Source of the DNA: Pseudomonas sp. StFLB209
Lineage (GTDB): Bacteria > Pseudomonadota > Gammaproteobacteria > Pseudomonadales > Pseudomonadaceae
DNA length: 64,000 nt
Reading direction: 5' to 3'
Assembly (NCBI RefSeq): GCF_000829415.1
Contig: NZ_AP014637.1
Location: forward strand, 372,001-436,000
This document shows, in pieces, positions 18,140 to 28,483 of the stretch. Position 1 is the first letter of the stretch; each line of letters opens with the position of its first letter. The translations under genes and the position numbers were made by a program. Below the pieces are notes generated by a model. That model did not search any database, was not told the DNA's origin, and worked only from the letters and a program-made list of their open reading frames with translations.

Positions 18140-19234
18140 TCAGAGCACCGCTTTGGGGTAGGAACCCAGCACTTTGAGCGCTACGGCTTCCTGGCGGATC
18201 TGCTCCAGCACGGCCTTGACCAGCGGGTCCTGATGATGCCCGACGAAATCGATGAAGAACACATAGGTCCACTTGCCGCTGCGCGAAGGACGGGTCTCGA
18301 TGCGGGTCAGGTCCAGGCCGTTTTCATGGAACGGCACCAACAGCTCATGCAGGGCGCCCGGCTTGTTGCTCATCGACACGATGATCGAGGTTTTATCATC
18401 ACCGGTCGGCGGCACTTCCTGATTGCCGATGATCAGAAAACGCGTGGAGTTGTCTGGACGATCTTCGATCTTTTCTGCCAAACGGGTCAGGCCATACAGG
18501 CTAGCCGCCATATCGCCAGCAATCGCTGCCGAATTCCACTCGCTTTTCACCCGCTTGGCGGCATCGGCATTGCTTGCCACCGCCACGCGCTCGACATTCG
18601 GGTAGTGCGCATCCAGCCATTTGCGGCACTGGGCCAGGGACTGGGCATGGGAGTAGATGCGGGTGATGCTCTGGGTCTTGGTGCTTTCGCCCACCAGCAG
18701 GTGATGGTGGATGCGCAGCTCGACCTCGCCACAGATCACCATGTCATGCTCAAGAAAACTATCGAGCGTGTGGTTGACCGCACCCTCGGTGGAGTTTTCG
18801 ACCGGCACCACACCAAAGTTCACCGCACCGGCAACCACTTCGCGGAACACTTCGTCGATCGCGGCCATCGGCCGGCTGACCACTGCATGGCCGAAGTGCT
18901 TCATGGCCGCTGCCTGGGTGAAGGTGCCCTCAGGACCGAGATAGGCAACATTGAGCGGCTGCTCCAGCGCCAGGCACGAAGACATGACCTCACGGAACAG
19001 ACGCGCCATTTCTTCGTTGCTCAACGGGCCACGGTTACGCTCCATGACCCGCTTGAGCACCTGAGCTTCACGCTCGGGCCGATAGAACACCGGCGCCTCG
19101 CCTTCGGCCAGGGTCGCCATCTTCACCCGCGCCACGTCCTGGGCGCAGCGTGCCCGCTCGCTGATCAGTTCCTGGATCTTCTCGTCGAGTGCGTCGATGC
19201 GCACGCGAAGCGCCTTGAGTTCCTGATCGGACAT
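18140..19234 (-). CDS. pheA: Bifunctional chorismate mutase / prephenate dehydratase (P-protein)
   Basis: 364 residues. An AroQ chorismate mutase domain (about 1-90, LRVRIDALDEKIQELISERA) is followed by prephenate dehydratase (YLGPEGTFTQAA, the PVENSTEGAVN motif and NSTRFLIIG) and a C-terminal ACT domain (KTSIIVSMSNKPGALHELL) for phenylalanine feedback. It makes phenylpyruvate from chorismate. The ATG at 19234 shares its A with the serC stop (TGATG), so translation is coupled; a TTG one codon earlier is the only alternative. Confidence 0.97.
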   Translation of the reverse strand: MSDQELKALRVRIDALDEKIQELISERARCAQDVARVKMATLAEGEAPVFYRPEREAQVLKRVMERNRGPLSNEEMARLFREVMSSCLALEQPLNVAYLGPEGTFTQAAAMKHFGHAVVSRPMAAIDEVFREVVAGAVNFGVVPVENSTEGAVNHTLDSFLEHDMVICGEVELRIHHHLLVGESTKTQSITRIYSHAQSLAQCRKWLDAHYPNVERVAVASNADAAKRVKSEWNSAAIAGDMAASLYGLTRLAEKIEDRPDNSTRFLIIGNQEVPPTGDDKTSIIVSMSNKPGALHELLVPFHENGLDLTRIETRPSRSGKWTYVFFIDFVGHHQDPLVKAVLEQIRQEAVALKVLGSYPKAVL

Positions 19235-20319
19235 CAACCGTGCTCCTTCTCGAAGTCTTTCATGTAGGCGACCAGCGCATTGACGGCATCCAGGCCCACG
19301 GCGTTGTAGATCGAGGCACGCATGCCACCTACCGAGCGATGCCCCTTGAGGTTGAGCAGACCATTGGCCTGGGCACCGACCAGGAACGGTTTGTCCAGGC
19401 GGTCGTCAGCCAGGCGGAACGGCACGTTCATCCACGAGCGGTCAGCCTTGTTGATCGGGTTGTTGTACAGCGCGCTGGCATCGATGTAGTCATACAGGGT
19501 GCGCTGCTTGAGGTCATTGACCTTGGCCACGGCCTCGACGCCACCCTGCTCCTTGAGCCATTCGAACACCAGCCCGGACAGATACCAGGCCAGGGTCGGC
19601 GGCGTGTTGTACATCGAGCCATTGTCAGCCGCGACCTTGTAGTCGAGCATGGTCGGGCACAGGGCGCGGGCACGACCGAGCAGGTCTTCGCGAATGATCA
19701 CAACAACAATGCCGCTTGGGCCGATGTTTTTCTGCGCGCCGGCGTAGATCATGCCGAACCGCGAGATATCTACCGGACGCGAGAGAATATCCGACGACAT
19801 GTCGGCAACCAGCGGCACGTCGCCGGTTTCTGGAATCCAGTTGAATTCCAGGCCGCCAATGGTTTCGTTCGGCGCGTAGTGGACGTACGCCGCGTTTTTC
19901 GACAGCGTCCACTCTTGCTGAGCAGGAATGGCGAAGTAATCGTAAGGCTTGGCGGTGGCAGCCAGGTTGATCTTGCCGTAGCGGGCCGCTTCTTCCATGG
20001 CCTTGTGCGACCAGATACCGGTGTCGACGTAGTCGGCTTCACCGTTTTCCGGCAGCAGGTTCAGGGCAATCTGGGCGAACTGCTGGCTGGCGCCACCTTG
20101 CAGGAACAGCACTTTGTAATTGGCGGGAATATGAAGCAGATAGCGAAGATCCTGCTCGGCCTTTTCGGCGATGGACACGAACTCGTCGCTGCGATGGCTC
20201 ATTTCCATGACCGACAGGCCCTTGCCTTGCCAGTCCAGCAGCTCGGCCTGGGCGCGCAGCAGAACAGCTTCAGGGAGCGCAGCAGGACCTGCGCAGAAGT
20301 TAAAGGCTCGCTTGCTCAT
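19234..20319 (-). CDS. serC: Phosphoserine aminotransferase
   Basis: 361 residues, PLP-dependent class V aminotransferase. Converts 3-phosphohydroxypyruvate to phosphoserine, and also acts in pyridoxal phosphate synthesis. Characteristic stretches are FNFCAGPAALPEAVL, GGASQQFAQIALNLL, the PLP lysine in YAGAQKNIGPSG and the C-terminal GGMRASIYNAV. Start at 20319 (MSKRAFNFCAGP). It overlaps pheA by one base, forming a serC-pheA-tyrA/aroA-cmk run with coupled starts. Confidence 0.97.
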   Translation of the reverse strand: MSKRAFNFCAGPAALPEAVLLRAQAELLDWQGKGLSVMEMSHRSDEFVSIAEKAEQDLRYLLHIPANYKVLFLQGGASQQFAQIALNLLPENGEADYVDTGIWSHKAMEEAARYGKINLAATAKPYDYFAIPAQQEWTLSKNAAYVHYAPNETIGGLEFNWIPETGDVPLVADMSSDILSRPVDISRFGMIYAGAQKNIGPSGIVVVIIREDLLGRARALCPTMLDYKVAADNGSMYNTPPTLAWYLSGLVFEWLKEQGGVEAVAKVNDLKQRTLYDYIDASALYNNPINKADRSWMNVPFRLADDRLDKPFLVGAQANGLLNLKGHRSVGGMRASIYNAVGLDAVNALVAYMKDFEKEHG

Positions 20320-20452
20320 ATCCACTCTCGTCAAATACTTCGGGTCTGTTCACGCTACAGGCAGCCTGCCAGCACAGCGCTGGATGGCCGGCAGGCACCT
20401 CAATCCGGGACCGGTGCACAGGCATCACACCTTACTGCACCGCAAAGGCGCA

Positions 20453-20488
20453 GGGGCAGGCACGCGTTTTCACGAACGAACCTGCCCC
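20453..20488 (-). terminator. Possible hairpin after gyrA
   Basis: 8-base arms GGGGCAGG/CCTGCCCC with a 20-base loop, 22 bases past the gyrA stop. There is no T-run, so termination is uncertain. Confidence 0.35.
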
Positions 20489-20509
20489 CGAGCTATTTAC
20501 TGCATTGCT

Positions 20510-23140
20510 TCAGTCTGCGGACTCTTCGTCACCCGCAGCGTCCGCTGGTTGCTCATCATCCGTCTCGCTGGCAGCCGCGTCTTCATCAAGCTCTTCATCT
20601 TCGATCTCGGAAGGCTCCTGAACCCGCTCCAGGCCAACCAGAGTTTCATCGCTGGCCAGCTTGATCAGGGTCACACCCTGGGTATTACGGCCCAGGCTGG
20701 ACACTTCGTCGACCCGGGTACGAACCAGAGTGCCCTGGTCGGAGATCAGCATGATCTCTTCACCGTCGAGCACCTGGATCGCCCCGACCAGACGGCCGTT
20801 ACGCTCGTTGCTGACCATGGCAATCACGCCCTGGCCGCCACGCTTGTACTCGGGGAACTCGCTGATAGCCGTACGCTTGCCATAACCACGCTCGGAAGCG
20901 GTGAGAATCTGGCTGCCCTCTTCCGGGATCAGCATGGAAATCAGCTTCTGCCCTTCAGCCAGACGCATACCGCGCACACCACGAGCGGTACGCCCCATGG
21001 CACGCACTTCGTTCTCGTTGAAGCGGGTGACCTTGCCACCGTCAGAGAACAGCATCACTTCGCGACTGCCATCGGTGATCGAGGCGCTGATCAGCACATC
21101 GCCTTCATCGAGTTCCAGGGCGATCAGGCCAACACTGCGTTGACGGGCGAACTGCTCCAGCGGCGTCTTCTTCACGGTCCCGTTGGCGGTGGCCATGAAA
21201 ATGAAGTGGCCGACGGTGTACTCCTCGACCGGCAGCATGGTGGTGATGTACTCACCCTCATCCAGCGGCAGCAGGTTAACCAGCGGACGACCGCGGGCGG
21301 CACGCGACGCTTCAGGAATCTCGTAGGTCTTGAGCCAGTACACCTTGCCTTTGCTGGAGAACATCATCAGCGTGGTGTGGCTGTTGGCGACCAGCAGGTG
21401 CGCGATGTAGTCCTCATCCTTGATCCCGGTAGCCGACTTGCCCTTACCGCCACGGCGCTGGGCCTGGTAAGCGGTCAACGGCTGGGTCTTGGCGTAGCCA
21501 CCGTGGGAAATGGTCACCACACGGTCTTCTTCGGTAATCAGGTCGCCCAGGGTCAGGTCGCCAGTCGACTCGATGATCTCGGTGCGGCGCGCATCGCCGT
21601 ATTCGGCACGGATCAGTTCCAGCTCTTCGCGAATCACTTCCATCAGGCGCGTGGCGCTGTTGAGGATGCGGATCAGCTCGCCGATCTGGTTGAGGATCTC
21701 CTGATACTCGCCCAGCAGCTTCTCGTGCTCCAGACCGGTCAGACGGTGCAGACGCAGATCGAGGATCGCCTGGGCCTGTTCCGGCGACAGGAAATACTTG
21801 CCATCACGCAGGCCATATTGCGGATCGAGGTTTTCCGGACGGCAGGCATCGGCGCCGGCGCGCTCGACCATTTCCACCACCGCACTGGATTCCCAAGGCG
21901 TGCTGATCAGCCCTTCCTTGGCCTCGGCCGGCGACGGCGAAGCCTTGATCAGGGCAATGACCGGGTCGATGTTCGACAGCGCAACCGCCTGGCCTTCAAG
22001 GATGTGGCCACGCTCACGCGCCTTGCGCAGTTCGAACACGGTGCGGCGGGTAACCACTTCGCGACGGTGACGAACGAAAGCTTCCAGCAGGTCCTTGAGG
22101 TTGAGGATCCGTGGACGACCGTCGATCAGCGCGACAATGTTGATGCCGAAGACGCTTTGCAGTTGGGTCTGGGCGTAGAGGTTGTTGAGCACCACCTCAG
22201 GCACTTCGCCACGACGCAGCTCGATGACCACCCGCATGCCGTCCTTGTCGGACTCGTCACGCAGCTCGGTGATGCCTTCGAGGCGTTTTTCCTTGACCAG
22301 CTCGGCGATCTTTTCGATCAACCGGGCCTTGTTGAGCTGGTACGGCAGCTCGGTGATGACGATCTGCTGGCGGCCACCGACTTTATCGATGTCTTCGACG
22401 ATCGAGCGGGCCCGCATGTAGATGCGCCCGCGACCAGTGCGATAAGCCTCAAGAATGCCGGCACGCCCGTTGATTACACCGGCGGTCGGGAAATCCGGGC
22501 CGGGGATGTACTGCATCAGTTCGTCGACCGACAGCTCGGGGTTGTCGATCAGCGCCAGGCAACCGTCGATGACTTCACCGAGGTTGTGCGGCGGAATGTT
22601 GGTCGCCATGCCCACGGCAATACCGCTGGAACCGTTGACCAGCAGGTTGGGGATCTTGGTCGGCATGACCGCCGGGATCAGCTCGGTGCCGTCGTAGTTG
22701 GGCACCCAGTCGACAGTCTCTTTGTGCAGATCGGCCATCAGCTCGTGGGCGAGCTTGGTCATCCGCACTTCGGTGTATCGCATCGCCGCCGCGTTGTCGC
22801 CGTCGACCGAACCGAAGTTGCCCTGGCCATCGACCAGCAGGTAGCGCAGCGAGAAAGGCTGGGCCATCCGCACGATGGTGTCGTAGACCGCAGTGTCACC
22901 GTGGGGGTGGTACTTACCGATCACGTCACCGACCACACGGGCGGATTTCTTGTACGGTTTGTTCCAGTCGTTGCCCAGTTCACTCATGGCGTACAGCACA
23001 CGCCGGTGCACGGGCTTCAGGCCATCGCGAGCATCCGGCAGTGCCCGCCCGACAATCACGCTCATGGCGTAATCCAGGTAGGACTGTTTCAGCTCGTCTT
23101 CGATATTGACCGGAAGAATTTCTTTGGCCAGTTCACCCAT
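20510..23140 (-). CDS. gyrA: DNA gyrase subunit A
   Basis: 876 residues. Catalytic breakage-reunion subunit of gyrase. The active tyrosine is Tyr122 in [10 protein letters not shown]. The quinolone-resistance region carries Thr83 and Asp87 ([10 protein letters not shown]), the unmutated state for Pseudomonas. The C-terminal part has six beta-pinwheel blades including the GyrA-box QRRGGKG, then an acidic tail rich in Glu/Asp ([20 protein letters not shown]). The start [12 protein letters not shown] at 23140 fits the family. serC follows 190 bases downstream. Confidence 0.98.
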   Translation of the reverse strand: MGELAKEILPVNIEDELKQSYLDYAMSVIVGRALPDARDGLKPVHRRVLYAMSELGNDWNKPYKKSARVVGDVIGKYHPHGDTAVYDTIVRMAQPFSLRYLLVDGQGNFGSVDGDNAAAMRYTEVRMTKLAHELMADLHKETVDWVPNYDGTELIPAVMPTKIPNLLVNGSSGIAVGMATNIPPHNLGEVIDGCLALIDNPELSVDELMQYIPGPDFPTAGVINGRAGILEAYRTGRGRIYMRARSIVEDIDKVGGRQQIVITELPYQLNKARLIEKIAELVKEKRLEGITELRDESDKDGMRVVIELRRGEVPEVVLNNLYAQTQLQSVFGINIVALIDGRPRILNLKDLLEAFVRHRREVVTRRTVFELRKARERGHILEGQAVALSNIDPVIALIKASPSPAEAKEGLISTPWESSAVVEMVERAGADACRPENLDPQYGLRDGKYFLSPEQAQAILDLRLHRLTGLEHEKLLGEYQEILNQIGELIRILNSATRLMEVIREELELIRAEYGDARRTEIIESTGDLTLGDLITEEDRVVTISHGGYAKTQPLTAYQAQRRGGKGKSATGIKDEDYIAHLLVANSHTTLMMFSSKGKVYWLKTYEIPEASRAARGRPLVNLLPLDEGEYITTMLPVEEYTVGHFIFMATANGTVKKTPLEQFARQRSVGLIALELDEGDVLISASITDGSREVMLFSDGGKVTRFNENEVRAMGRTARGVRGMRLAEGQKLISMLIPEEGSQILTASERGYGKRTAISEFPEYKRGGQGVIAMVSNERNGRLVGAIQVLDGEEIMLISDQGTLVRTRVDEVSSLGRNTQGVTLIKLASDETLVGLERVQEPSEIEDEELDEDAAASETDDEQPADAAGDEESAD

Positions 23141-23445
23141 GAGAAGCCTGATTCCTTTTTCTGGTGAAACCCCAACGCCCCCTGCGGAACGATCAAGGCT
23201 CGCCGCCCCCGGTTGACACCAGGCGACGACTTACGACAAATCAACGGGTTACGCCATGGATCTGCGCAGTTGGAGGGACTGCGAATAGCGCCCCCGAAAA
23301 CCGCCGGATGTTAGCACAATCGCCGTCACGCTCACATCCCTTGCAAGCAATGGATGTGAGCCACTTGAGCGCGGCGACGCCGAGAGACGCTCTCAGGCCG
23401 CCAGAGAACCACCGACAATCCTGCCTGGCAGGCGACGAACGGCAA
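23141..23445. other. 305-base gap between gyrA and mtnA
   Basis: It should hold the gyrA promoter near 23141-23300. It also contains a perfect 9-base inverted repeat, CTCACATCC (23331-23339) and GGATGTGAG (23352-23360), and a short stem CCTGCC-T-GGCAGG at 23420-23432 just past the mtnA stop. Neither has a T-run. No ORF with coding character was seen. Confidence 0.5.
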
Positions 23446-24522
23446 TCAATGCAGGTGCTTGCGACTCATCAACTGCGCCAGCCGGGCGGTATCGGGCCGT
23501 TCGACCACGCCCTTTTCAGTGACAATGGCGTCAATCAGATCCGCCGGGGTGACATCGAACACCGGATTGAACGCGCCGACTCTGGCAGCCAGCGGCTGGC
23601 CGCCCACATCCAGCAACTCAAGGCCATCGCGCTCTTCGAGGACGATGCCGTCACCACTGGTGGTGTCCATGTCGATCGACGAACTCGGTGCCACGACCAT
23701 GAACCGCACGCCGTGATGCATCGCGGCCACCGCCAGTTGATAGGTGCCGATCTTGGCTGCCACATCACCGTTGGCGGTGATCCGGTCAGCACCGACCACC
23801 ACCCAGGTAATCCCCTTGGTGCGCATCAGATGCGCCGCCGCCGAGTCGGCAATCACACTGACCGGGATGCCTTCGCTGGCCAGCTCCCAGGCGGTCAGCC
23901 GCGAGCCTTGTAACCAGGGCCGGGTTTCATCGACATAGACCTGCTCGATCATGCCTTCCAGGTGCGCGGCGCGAATCACCCCCAGCGCCGTACCGAACCC
24001 GCCGGTGGCCAGCGCGCCGGCATTGCCGTGGGTCAGCACCGCCTGCAGGTTGCCCTGCTGCTTGCGGATCAGTTCGGCCCCCAGTTGTGCCATGGTCAGG
24101 TTGGCATCGCGATCAGAGAGATGAATAGCCGCCGCTTCGGCCGCCAGCACTCGCAACGGGTCGTCATCGGACTTCAGACGTTGCAGGCGCTCTCGCATGC
24201 GGTTCAGCGCCCAGGACAGGTTGACCGCCGTGGGCCGCGCGGCGTCCAGCAAGGCGAAGTCGGCGTCCAGCGCCAACTGCCAGTCGCCACCGGCCGCCAT
24301 CCGCGCCCGCGCCGCGAGCAGCACCCCATAGGCAGCACTGACCCCGATCGCCTGCGCGCCGCGCACCACCATGGCGCTGATCGCGGCCGCCACCGCCTGG
24401 ACATCATGACAGGCCAGCCAGGCCTCTTCGCGCGGCAATACCCGCTGATCAAGCAAGTACAGGGCGTCTTCCCGCCAATCGATGGCCTTTACTTTTTCCG
24501 CAGCCAACAACTGATCGCGCAT
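23446..24522 (-). CDS. mtnA: MtnA-like methylthioribose-1-phosphate isomerase, active-site variant
   Basis: 358 residues, full family length, eIF2B/MtnA superfamily. MtnA isomerises 5-methylthioribose-1-phosphate in methionine salvage. Catalytic residues in Bacillus subtilis are Cys160 and Asp240. Here the aspartate is kept (Asp246 in [10 protein letters not shown]), but the cysteine position within the canonical LTHCN is Gly166 ([12 protein letters not shown]). RGAPAIG has become RGAQAIG (Gln57), and the Asn-Lys before IGT has become Ala256-Lys257. The frame is intact. The start at 24522 has GGAG 6 bases upstream; an ATG four codons earlier would overlap that site. It is divergent from mtaD. 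It could be impaired or repurposed. Confidence 0.85.
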   Translation of the reverse strand: MRDQLLAAEKVKAIDWREDALYLLDQRVLPREEAWLACHDVQAVAAAISAMVVRGAQAIGVSAAYGVLLAARARMAAGGDWQLALDADFALLDAARPTAVNLSWALNRMRERLQRLKSDDDPLRVLAAEAAAIHLSDRDANLTMAQLGAELIRKQQGNLQAVLTHGNAGALATGGFGTALGVIRAAHLEGMIEQVYVDETRPWLQGSRLTAWELASEGIPVSVIADSAAAHLMRTKGITWVVVGADRITANGDVAAKIGTYQLAVAAMHHGVRFMVVAPSSSIDMDTTSGDGIVLEERDGLELLDVGGQPLAARVGAFNPVFDVTPADLIDAIVTEKGVVERPDTARLAQLMSRKHLH

Positions 24523-24716
24523 CGCCCACTCCATCGTCAACAATCCAGAACCTGAATAAAAAAGCGACCGATTATAGCGAGCCGGCCAACCAGACGCTCG
24601 GGTATACTTCGCCATTACCAGGCTCAAAGCCCGTGCTGCAAGTGACCCACCACCTTGCCTGACCACCGACTCACGCTGTCGTTGTACACAATCTGAACCA
24701 ACCCCGGAAGTCTGTC

Positions 24717-26048
24717 ATGCCCACAGCCAGTACACCCGTTGACCTTCTGCTCCTGCCGGACTGGCTGGTGCCGGTCGAACCTGCCGGGGTGGTGCTGAGG
24801 GAACATGGCATCGGCATCCGCGACGGCTGCATCGTCTGGATCGGCCCAAGGACCGATGCCCTGCGCCTGTCACCAACAGAAACCCGCGAGCTGCCGGGCA
24901 TGCTGCTGGCTCCCGGCCTGATCAACGCCCACGGCCACGCGGCGATGACCCTGTTTCGCGGCATGGCTGATGATCTGCCGCTGATGACATGGCTGCAGGA
25001 ACACATCTGGCCGGCCGAAAGCCGCTGGGTCGATGAAGCATTCGTGCGCGACGGCACCGACCTGGCCATTGCAGAGCAGCTCAAGGGCGGCGTTACTTGT
25101 TTTTCGGACATGTACTTCTACCCCAAAGTGGCTGCCGAGCGGGTGCACGACAGCGGCATGCGCGCCCAGATCTGCGTGCCGGTGCTGGATTTTCCGGTGC
25201 CCGGCGCACGCAACATCGACGAAGCGCTGCATGTCGGCATCGAACTGTTCAATGACCTGCTCCACCATCCGCGCATCAACGTCGCCTTCGGCCCCCACGC
25301 GCCCTACACGGTCAATGACGAGAACCTGGAACGGGTGCGGGTCATCGCCGATGAACTCGACGCCATGATCCATATGCATGTGCACGAGACCGCCTTCGAA
25401 GTGCAACAATCGGTCGAGCAGCGCCAGGAGCGTCCACTGGCCCGCCTGCAGCGCCTTGGCCTGCTGGGGCCGCGCTTCCAGGCCGTGCACATGACCCAGA
25501 TCAGCAACGAAGACCTGGCCTTGCTGGTAGAAAGCAATACCAGTGTCATTCACTGCCCGGAATCGAACCTTAAACTGGCCAGCGGCTTCTGCCCGGTAGA
25601 GCGACTCTGGCAAGCCGGGGTCAATGTCGCAGTGGGCACCGATGGCGCGGCGAGCAACAACGATCTGGACCTGCTGGGTGAAACCCGCACCGCCGCCTTG
25701 CTGGCCAAGGCCGTCGCCGGCTCGGCCAGCGCTCTGGACGCGCACCGCGCATTGCGCATGGCCACGCTCAACGGCGCCCGTGCCCTGGGTATCGAGCAGC
25801 AAACCGGCTCGCTGGAGCTTGGCAAGGCTGCCGACCTGGTGGCGTTCGACCTGTCAGGGCTGGCCGTACAACCGGTCTATGATCCGGTATCACAATTGAT
25901 CTACGCCAGCGGCCGCGATTGCGTCCGCCACGTATGGGTCGCCGGCAAGCCATTACTGGAAGATCGCCGCCTGACCCGCATGGATGAACAAGCCCTGTGC
26001 GCAAGCGCCACGGCATGGGGTCGGCGCATTGCCGACCGCACTCAATGA
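24717..26048 (+). CDS. mtaD: 5-methylthioadenosine/S-adenosylhomocysteine deaminase (TRZ/ATZ family)
   Basis: 443 residues, amidohydrolase fold with a TIM barrel. Metal ligands are visible: His-X-His in [13 protein letters not shown], the later histidine in HMHVHET, the histidine in [15 protein letters not shown] and the aspartate in [14 protein letters not shown]. In Pseudomonas the neighbouring homologue deaminates methylthioadenosine to methylthioinosine, feeding the salvage route whose isomerase is encoded by the divergent gene at 23446-24522. All ligands are intact here, in contrast to that neighbour. The start ATG at 24717 is followed by ubiG, mupP and yciK on the same strand. Confidence 0.92.
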   Translation: MPTASTPVDLLLLPDWLVPVEPAGVVLREHGIGIRDGCIVWIGPRTDALRLSPTETRELPGMLLAPGLINAHGHAAMTLFRGMADDLPLMTWLQEHIWPAESRWVDEAFVRDGTDLAIAEQLKGGVTCFSDMYFYPKVAAERVHDSGMRAQICVPVLDFPVPGARNIDEALHVGIELFNDLLHHPRINVAFGPHAPYTVNDENLERVRVIADELDAMIHMHVHETAFEVQQSVEQRQERPLARLQRLGLLGPRFQAVHMTQISNEDLALLVESNTSVIHCPESNLKLASGFCPVERLWQAGVNVAVGTDGAASNNDLDLLGETRTAALLAKAVAGSASALDAHRALRMATLNGARALGIEQQTGSLELGKAADLVAFDLSGLAVQPVYDPVSQLIYASGRDCVRHVWVAGKPLLEDRRLTRMDEQALCASATAWGRRIADRTQ

Positions 26049-26127
26049 CTGTCCAGCGCCCCCTGACCATCCGTCTGTTGGCGGCTGCCGGACTCCACCG
26101 AATTCACATTTTCAAGAGGGACATCCG

Positions 26128-26826
26128 ATGAGCAACGTCGATCGCGCTGAAATCGCCAAATTCGAGGCCCTGGCCCATCGCTGGTGGGACCGCGAAAGTG
26201 AGTTCAAACCTCTGCACGACATCAACCCGCTACGGGTCAACTGGATCGACGAGCGGGTCAGCCTGGCCGGCAAGAACGTCCTCGACGTCGGCTGCGGCGG
26301 CGGCATCCTCAGCGAGGCCATGGCCTTGCGCGGTGCCACCGTGACCGGTATCGACATGGGCGAAGCGCCGCTGGCGGTGGCCCAGTTGCACCAGCTCGAA
26401 TCCGGGGTGCAAGTCCAATACCGGCAGATCACTGCCGAAGACCTGGCGCTGGAAATGCCTGAACAGTTCGATGTGGTCACCTGCCTGGAGATGCTCGAAC
26501 ACGTGCCTGACCCGTCCTCGGTGATCACGGCCTGCTGCCGTATGGTCAAACCGGGTGGCCAGGTGTTCTTCTCCACCATCAACCGCAACCCCAAGGCCTA
26601 CCTGTTCGCCATTGTCGGGGCCGAGTACATCCTCAACATGCTTCCGCGTGGCACCCACGATTTCAAGAAATTCATCCGCCCTTCGGAACTGGGCGCCTGG
26701 AGCCGCGCTGCCGGACTGCAGGTCAAGGACATCATCGGCCTGACCTACAACCCGCTGACCAAGCATTACAAGCTGGCCGCCGACGTTGACGTCAACTACA
26801 TGATCCAGACCGTGAAGGAGGCCTGA
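26128..26826 (+). CDS. ubiG: UbiG 3-demethylubiquinol / polyprenyl-dihydroxybenzene O-methyltransferase
   Basis: 232 residues, class I SAM methyltransferase performing both O-methylations in ubiquinone synthesis. Motif I is [15 protein letters not shown], the acidic end of strand 2 is GIDMGEAPL, and the C-terminal [13 protein letters not shown] and [11 protein letters not shown] stretches are UbiG-specific. The ATG at 26128 follows AAGAGGGACATCCG; the frame is open further upstream into mtaD without homology. The stop is 2 bases before mupP. Confidence 0.97.
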   Translation: MSNVDRAEIAKFEALAHRWWDRESEFKPLHDINPLRVNWIDERVSLAGKNVLDVGCGGGILSEAMALRGATVTGIDMGEAPLAVAQLHQLESGVQVQYRQITAEDLALEMPEQFDVVTCLEMLEHVPDPSSVITACCRMVKPGGQVFFSTINRNPKAYLFAIVGAEYILNMLPRGTHDFKKFIRPSELGAWSRAAGLQVKDIIGLTYNPLTKHYKLAADVDVNYMIQTVKEA

Positions 26827-26828
26827 GC

Positions 26829-27500
26829 ATGCGCTTGAGAGCGGTCCTGTTCGATATGGATGGCACGTTACTGGACACCGCCCCGGACTTCATCGCCATT
26901 TGCCAGGCGATGCTGGCCGAGCGCGGTTTTGCGCCAGTGGACGACAAGCTGATCCGCGACGAAATCTCCGGCGGCGCCAAGGCCATGGTCTCGGCAACCT
27001 TCGGCCTGTCGCCCAGCGCTCCGGAATTCGAAGCCCTGCGCCTGGAGTTTCTCGAACGTTACCAACACAACTGCGCAGTGCACAGCCGCCTGTTCGACGG
27101 CATGGCCGAGTTGCTTGCCGACATCGAAAAAGCCGGGCTGATCTGGGGCGTGGTGACCAACAAGCCGGTGCGCTTCGCCGCACCGATCATGGAGCAACTG
27201 GGCCTGGCGCAGCGCTCGGCACTGTTGATCTGCCCGGATCATGTGACCCACAGCAAACCGCATCCCGAGCCACTGATCCTGGCCTGCAGCCGCCTGGACC
27301 TGGATCCTGCCAGCGTGCTGTTCGTCGGCGACGACCTGCGCGACATCGAGTCGGGCCGCGATGCCGGCACCCGCACGGCCGCCGTGCGCTATGGCTACAT
27401 TCACCCCAACGACAACCCGAACCATTGGGGCGCCGATGTGGTAGTGGATCATCCGCTGCAGTTGCGCCAGGTCCTCGATAACGCTCTGTGCAGCTGCTGA
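26829..27500 (+). CDS. mupP: N-acetylmuramic acid 6-phosphate phosphatase MupP (HAD family)
   Basis: 223 residues. HAD hydrolase motifs: [11 protein letters not shown] (residues 8-17), II VTNKP, III/IV KPHPEP and [10 protein letters not shown]. It resembles phosphoglycolate phosphatase, but the gene between ubiG and yciK in Pseudomonas (PA3172, PP_1764) has been shown to be MupP, which dephosphorylates MurNAc-6P in peptidoglycan recycling and so influences fosfomycin tolerance and AmpC induction. The start is 2 bases after ubiG. Assignment to MupP rather than Gph rests on gene context. Confidence 0.88.
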   Translation: MRLRAVLFDMDGTLLDTAPDFIAICQAMLAERGFAPVDDKLIRDEISGGAKAMVSATFGLSPSAPEFEALRLEFLERYQHNCAVHSRLFDGMAELLADIEKAGLIWGVVTNKPVRFAAPIMEQLGLAQRSALLICPDHVTHSKPHPEPLILACSRLDLDPASVLFVGDDLRDIESGRDAGTRTAAVRYGYIHPNDNPNHWGADVVVDHPLQLRQVLDNALCSC

Positions 27501-27529
27501 GCACTGCCCGACTCCAAGGAAGACTGACA

Positions 27530-28273
27530 ATGTTCGACTATTGCGCCCGCCCCGAGCTACTCAAAGGCCGGGTCATTCTGGTCACCGGTGCCGGCCGCGG
27601 TATCGGTGCTGCCGCAGCACGCAGCTACGCCGCCCACGGTGCGACGGTGCTGTTGCTGGGCAAGACCGAAGCCAACCTCAGCCAGGTCTACGACCAGATC
27701 GAAGCAGCCGGCCATCCGCGCCCGGCGGTGATCCCGTTCAATCTGGAGACCGCCCTGCCACATCAGTACGACGAACTGGCAGCGATGCTCGAAGCCGAAT
27801 TCGGCCAGCTTGACGGCCTGTTGCACAATGCCTCGATCATTGGCCCGCGCACGCCGCTGGAACAGCTGTCGGGTGAAAACTTCATGCGCGTGATGCACAT
27901 CAACGTCAACGCCATGTTCATGCTTACCCAGGCGCTGCTGCCGTTGCTCAAGCAATCGAGTGACGCCTCGGTGGTCTTCACCTCCAGCAGCGTCGGACGC
28001 AAGGGCCGTGCTTACTGGGGCGCCTACGGCGTGTCGAAGTTTGCCACCGAAGGGCTGATGCAGACCCTGGCCGATGAACTGGACGGTGTGGCGGCGGTCC
28101 GTGCCAACAGCGTCAACCCCGGCGCGACCCGCACTGACATGCGCGCCCAGGCCTATCCTGCCGAGAATCCCCTCGACAACCCCACTCCCGAACAGATCAT
28201 GCCGGTGTACCTGTACCTGATGGGGCCGGACAGCGCTGGCATCAACGGCCAGGCGTTCAACGCCCAAAAATGA
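27530..28273 (+). CDS. YciK-type short-chain dehydrogenase/reductase
   Basis: 247 residues, classical SDR. Cofactor motif TGAGRGIG at about 19-26, NASIIGP, catalytic serine in FTSSSVGRKG and Tyr-X3-Lys in YGVSKFATEG. The overall pattern (MFDYCARPELLKGRVILVTGA) matches YciK oxidoreductases, whose substrate is unknown. The ATG at 27530 follows CCAAGGAAGAC; the earlier in-frame ATG at 27488 overlaps mupP. Last gene of the mtaD-ubiG-mupP-yciK run. Confidence 0.88.
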   Translation: MFDYCARPELLKGRVILVTGAGRGIGAAAARSYAAHGATVLLLGKTEANLSQVYDQIEAAGHPRPAVIPFNLETALPHQYDELAAMLEAEFGQLDGLLHNASIIGPRTPLEQLSGENFMRVMHINVNAMFMLTQALLPLLKQSSDASVVFTSSSVGRKGRAYWGAYGVSKFATEGLMQTLADELDGVAAVRANSVNPGATRTDMRAQAYPAENPLDNPTPEQIMPVYLYLMGPDSAGINGQAFNAQK

Positions 28274-28483
28274 TGTGCAAGGCGTCACATGCGGCGGCAA
28301 AACGACGCATAGTGACGCCGAAATCTGTTAAAACATGCCCCTGCGTCAAGCCGCTGCCGCTATCTTGGGCGCCATCTCATCTGTAAGACGTTGTTTTTTC
28401 TAGCATTCAGGATGAATGAACCGATTGGCATGCATTTCGCTCTAACCAAACCAGCCTCAAGGAATGTGCTGAGGAGTGAATAG

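Noticed and set aside
16975..19267. Long + strand frames opposite tyrA-aroA and pheA (400 and 531 codons).
   Set aside because: No domains or ribosome sites; the minus-strand genes explain the region completely.
20171..23167. A 998-codon open frame on the + strand opposite gyrA and serC.
   Set aside because: It is the antisense shadow of highly codon-biased GC-rich genes; composition is rich in His, Gln and Arg without domains, and gyrA/serC are unmistakable.
26829..27500. Annotation as phosphoglycolate phosphatase (Gph).
   Set aside because: The HAD family fits both, but the ubiG-yciK context is that of experimentally studied MupP in Pseudomonas.
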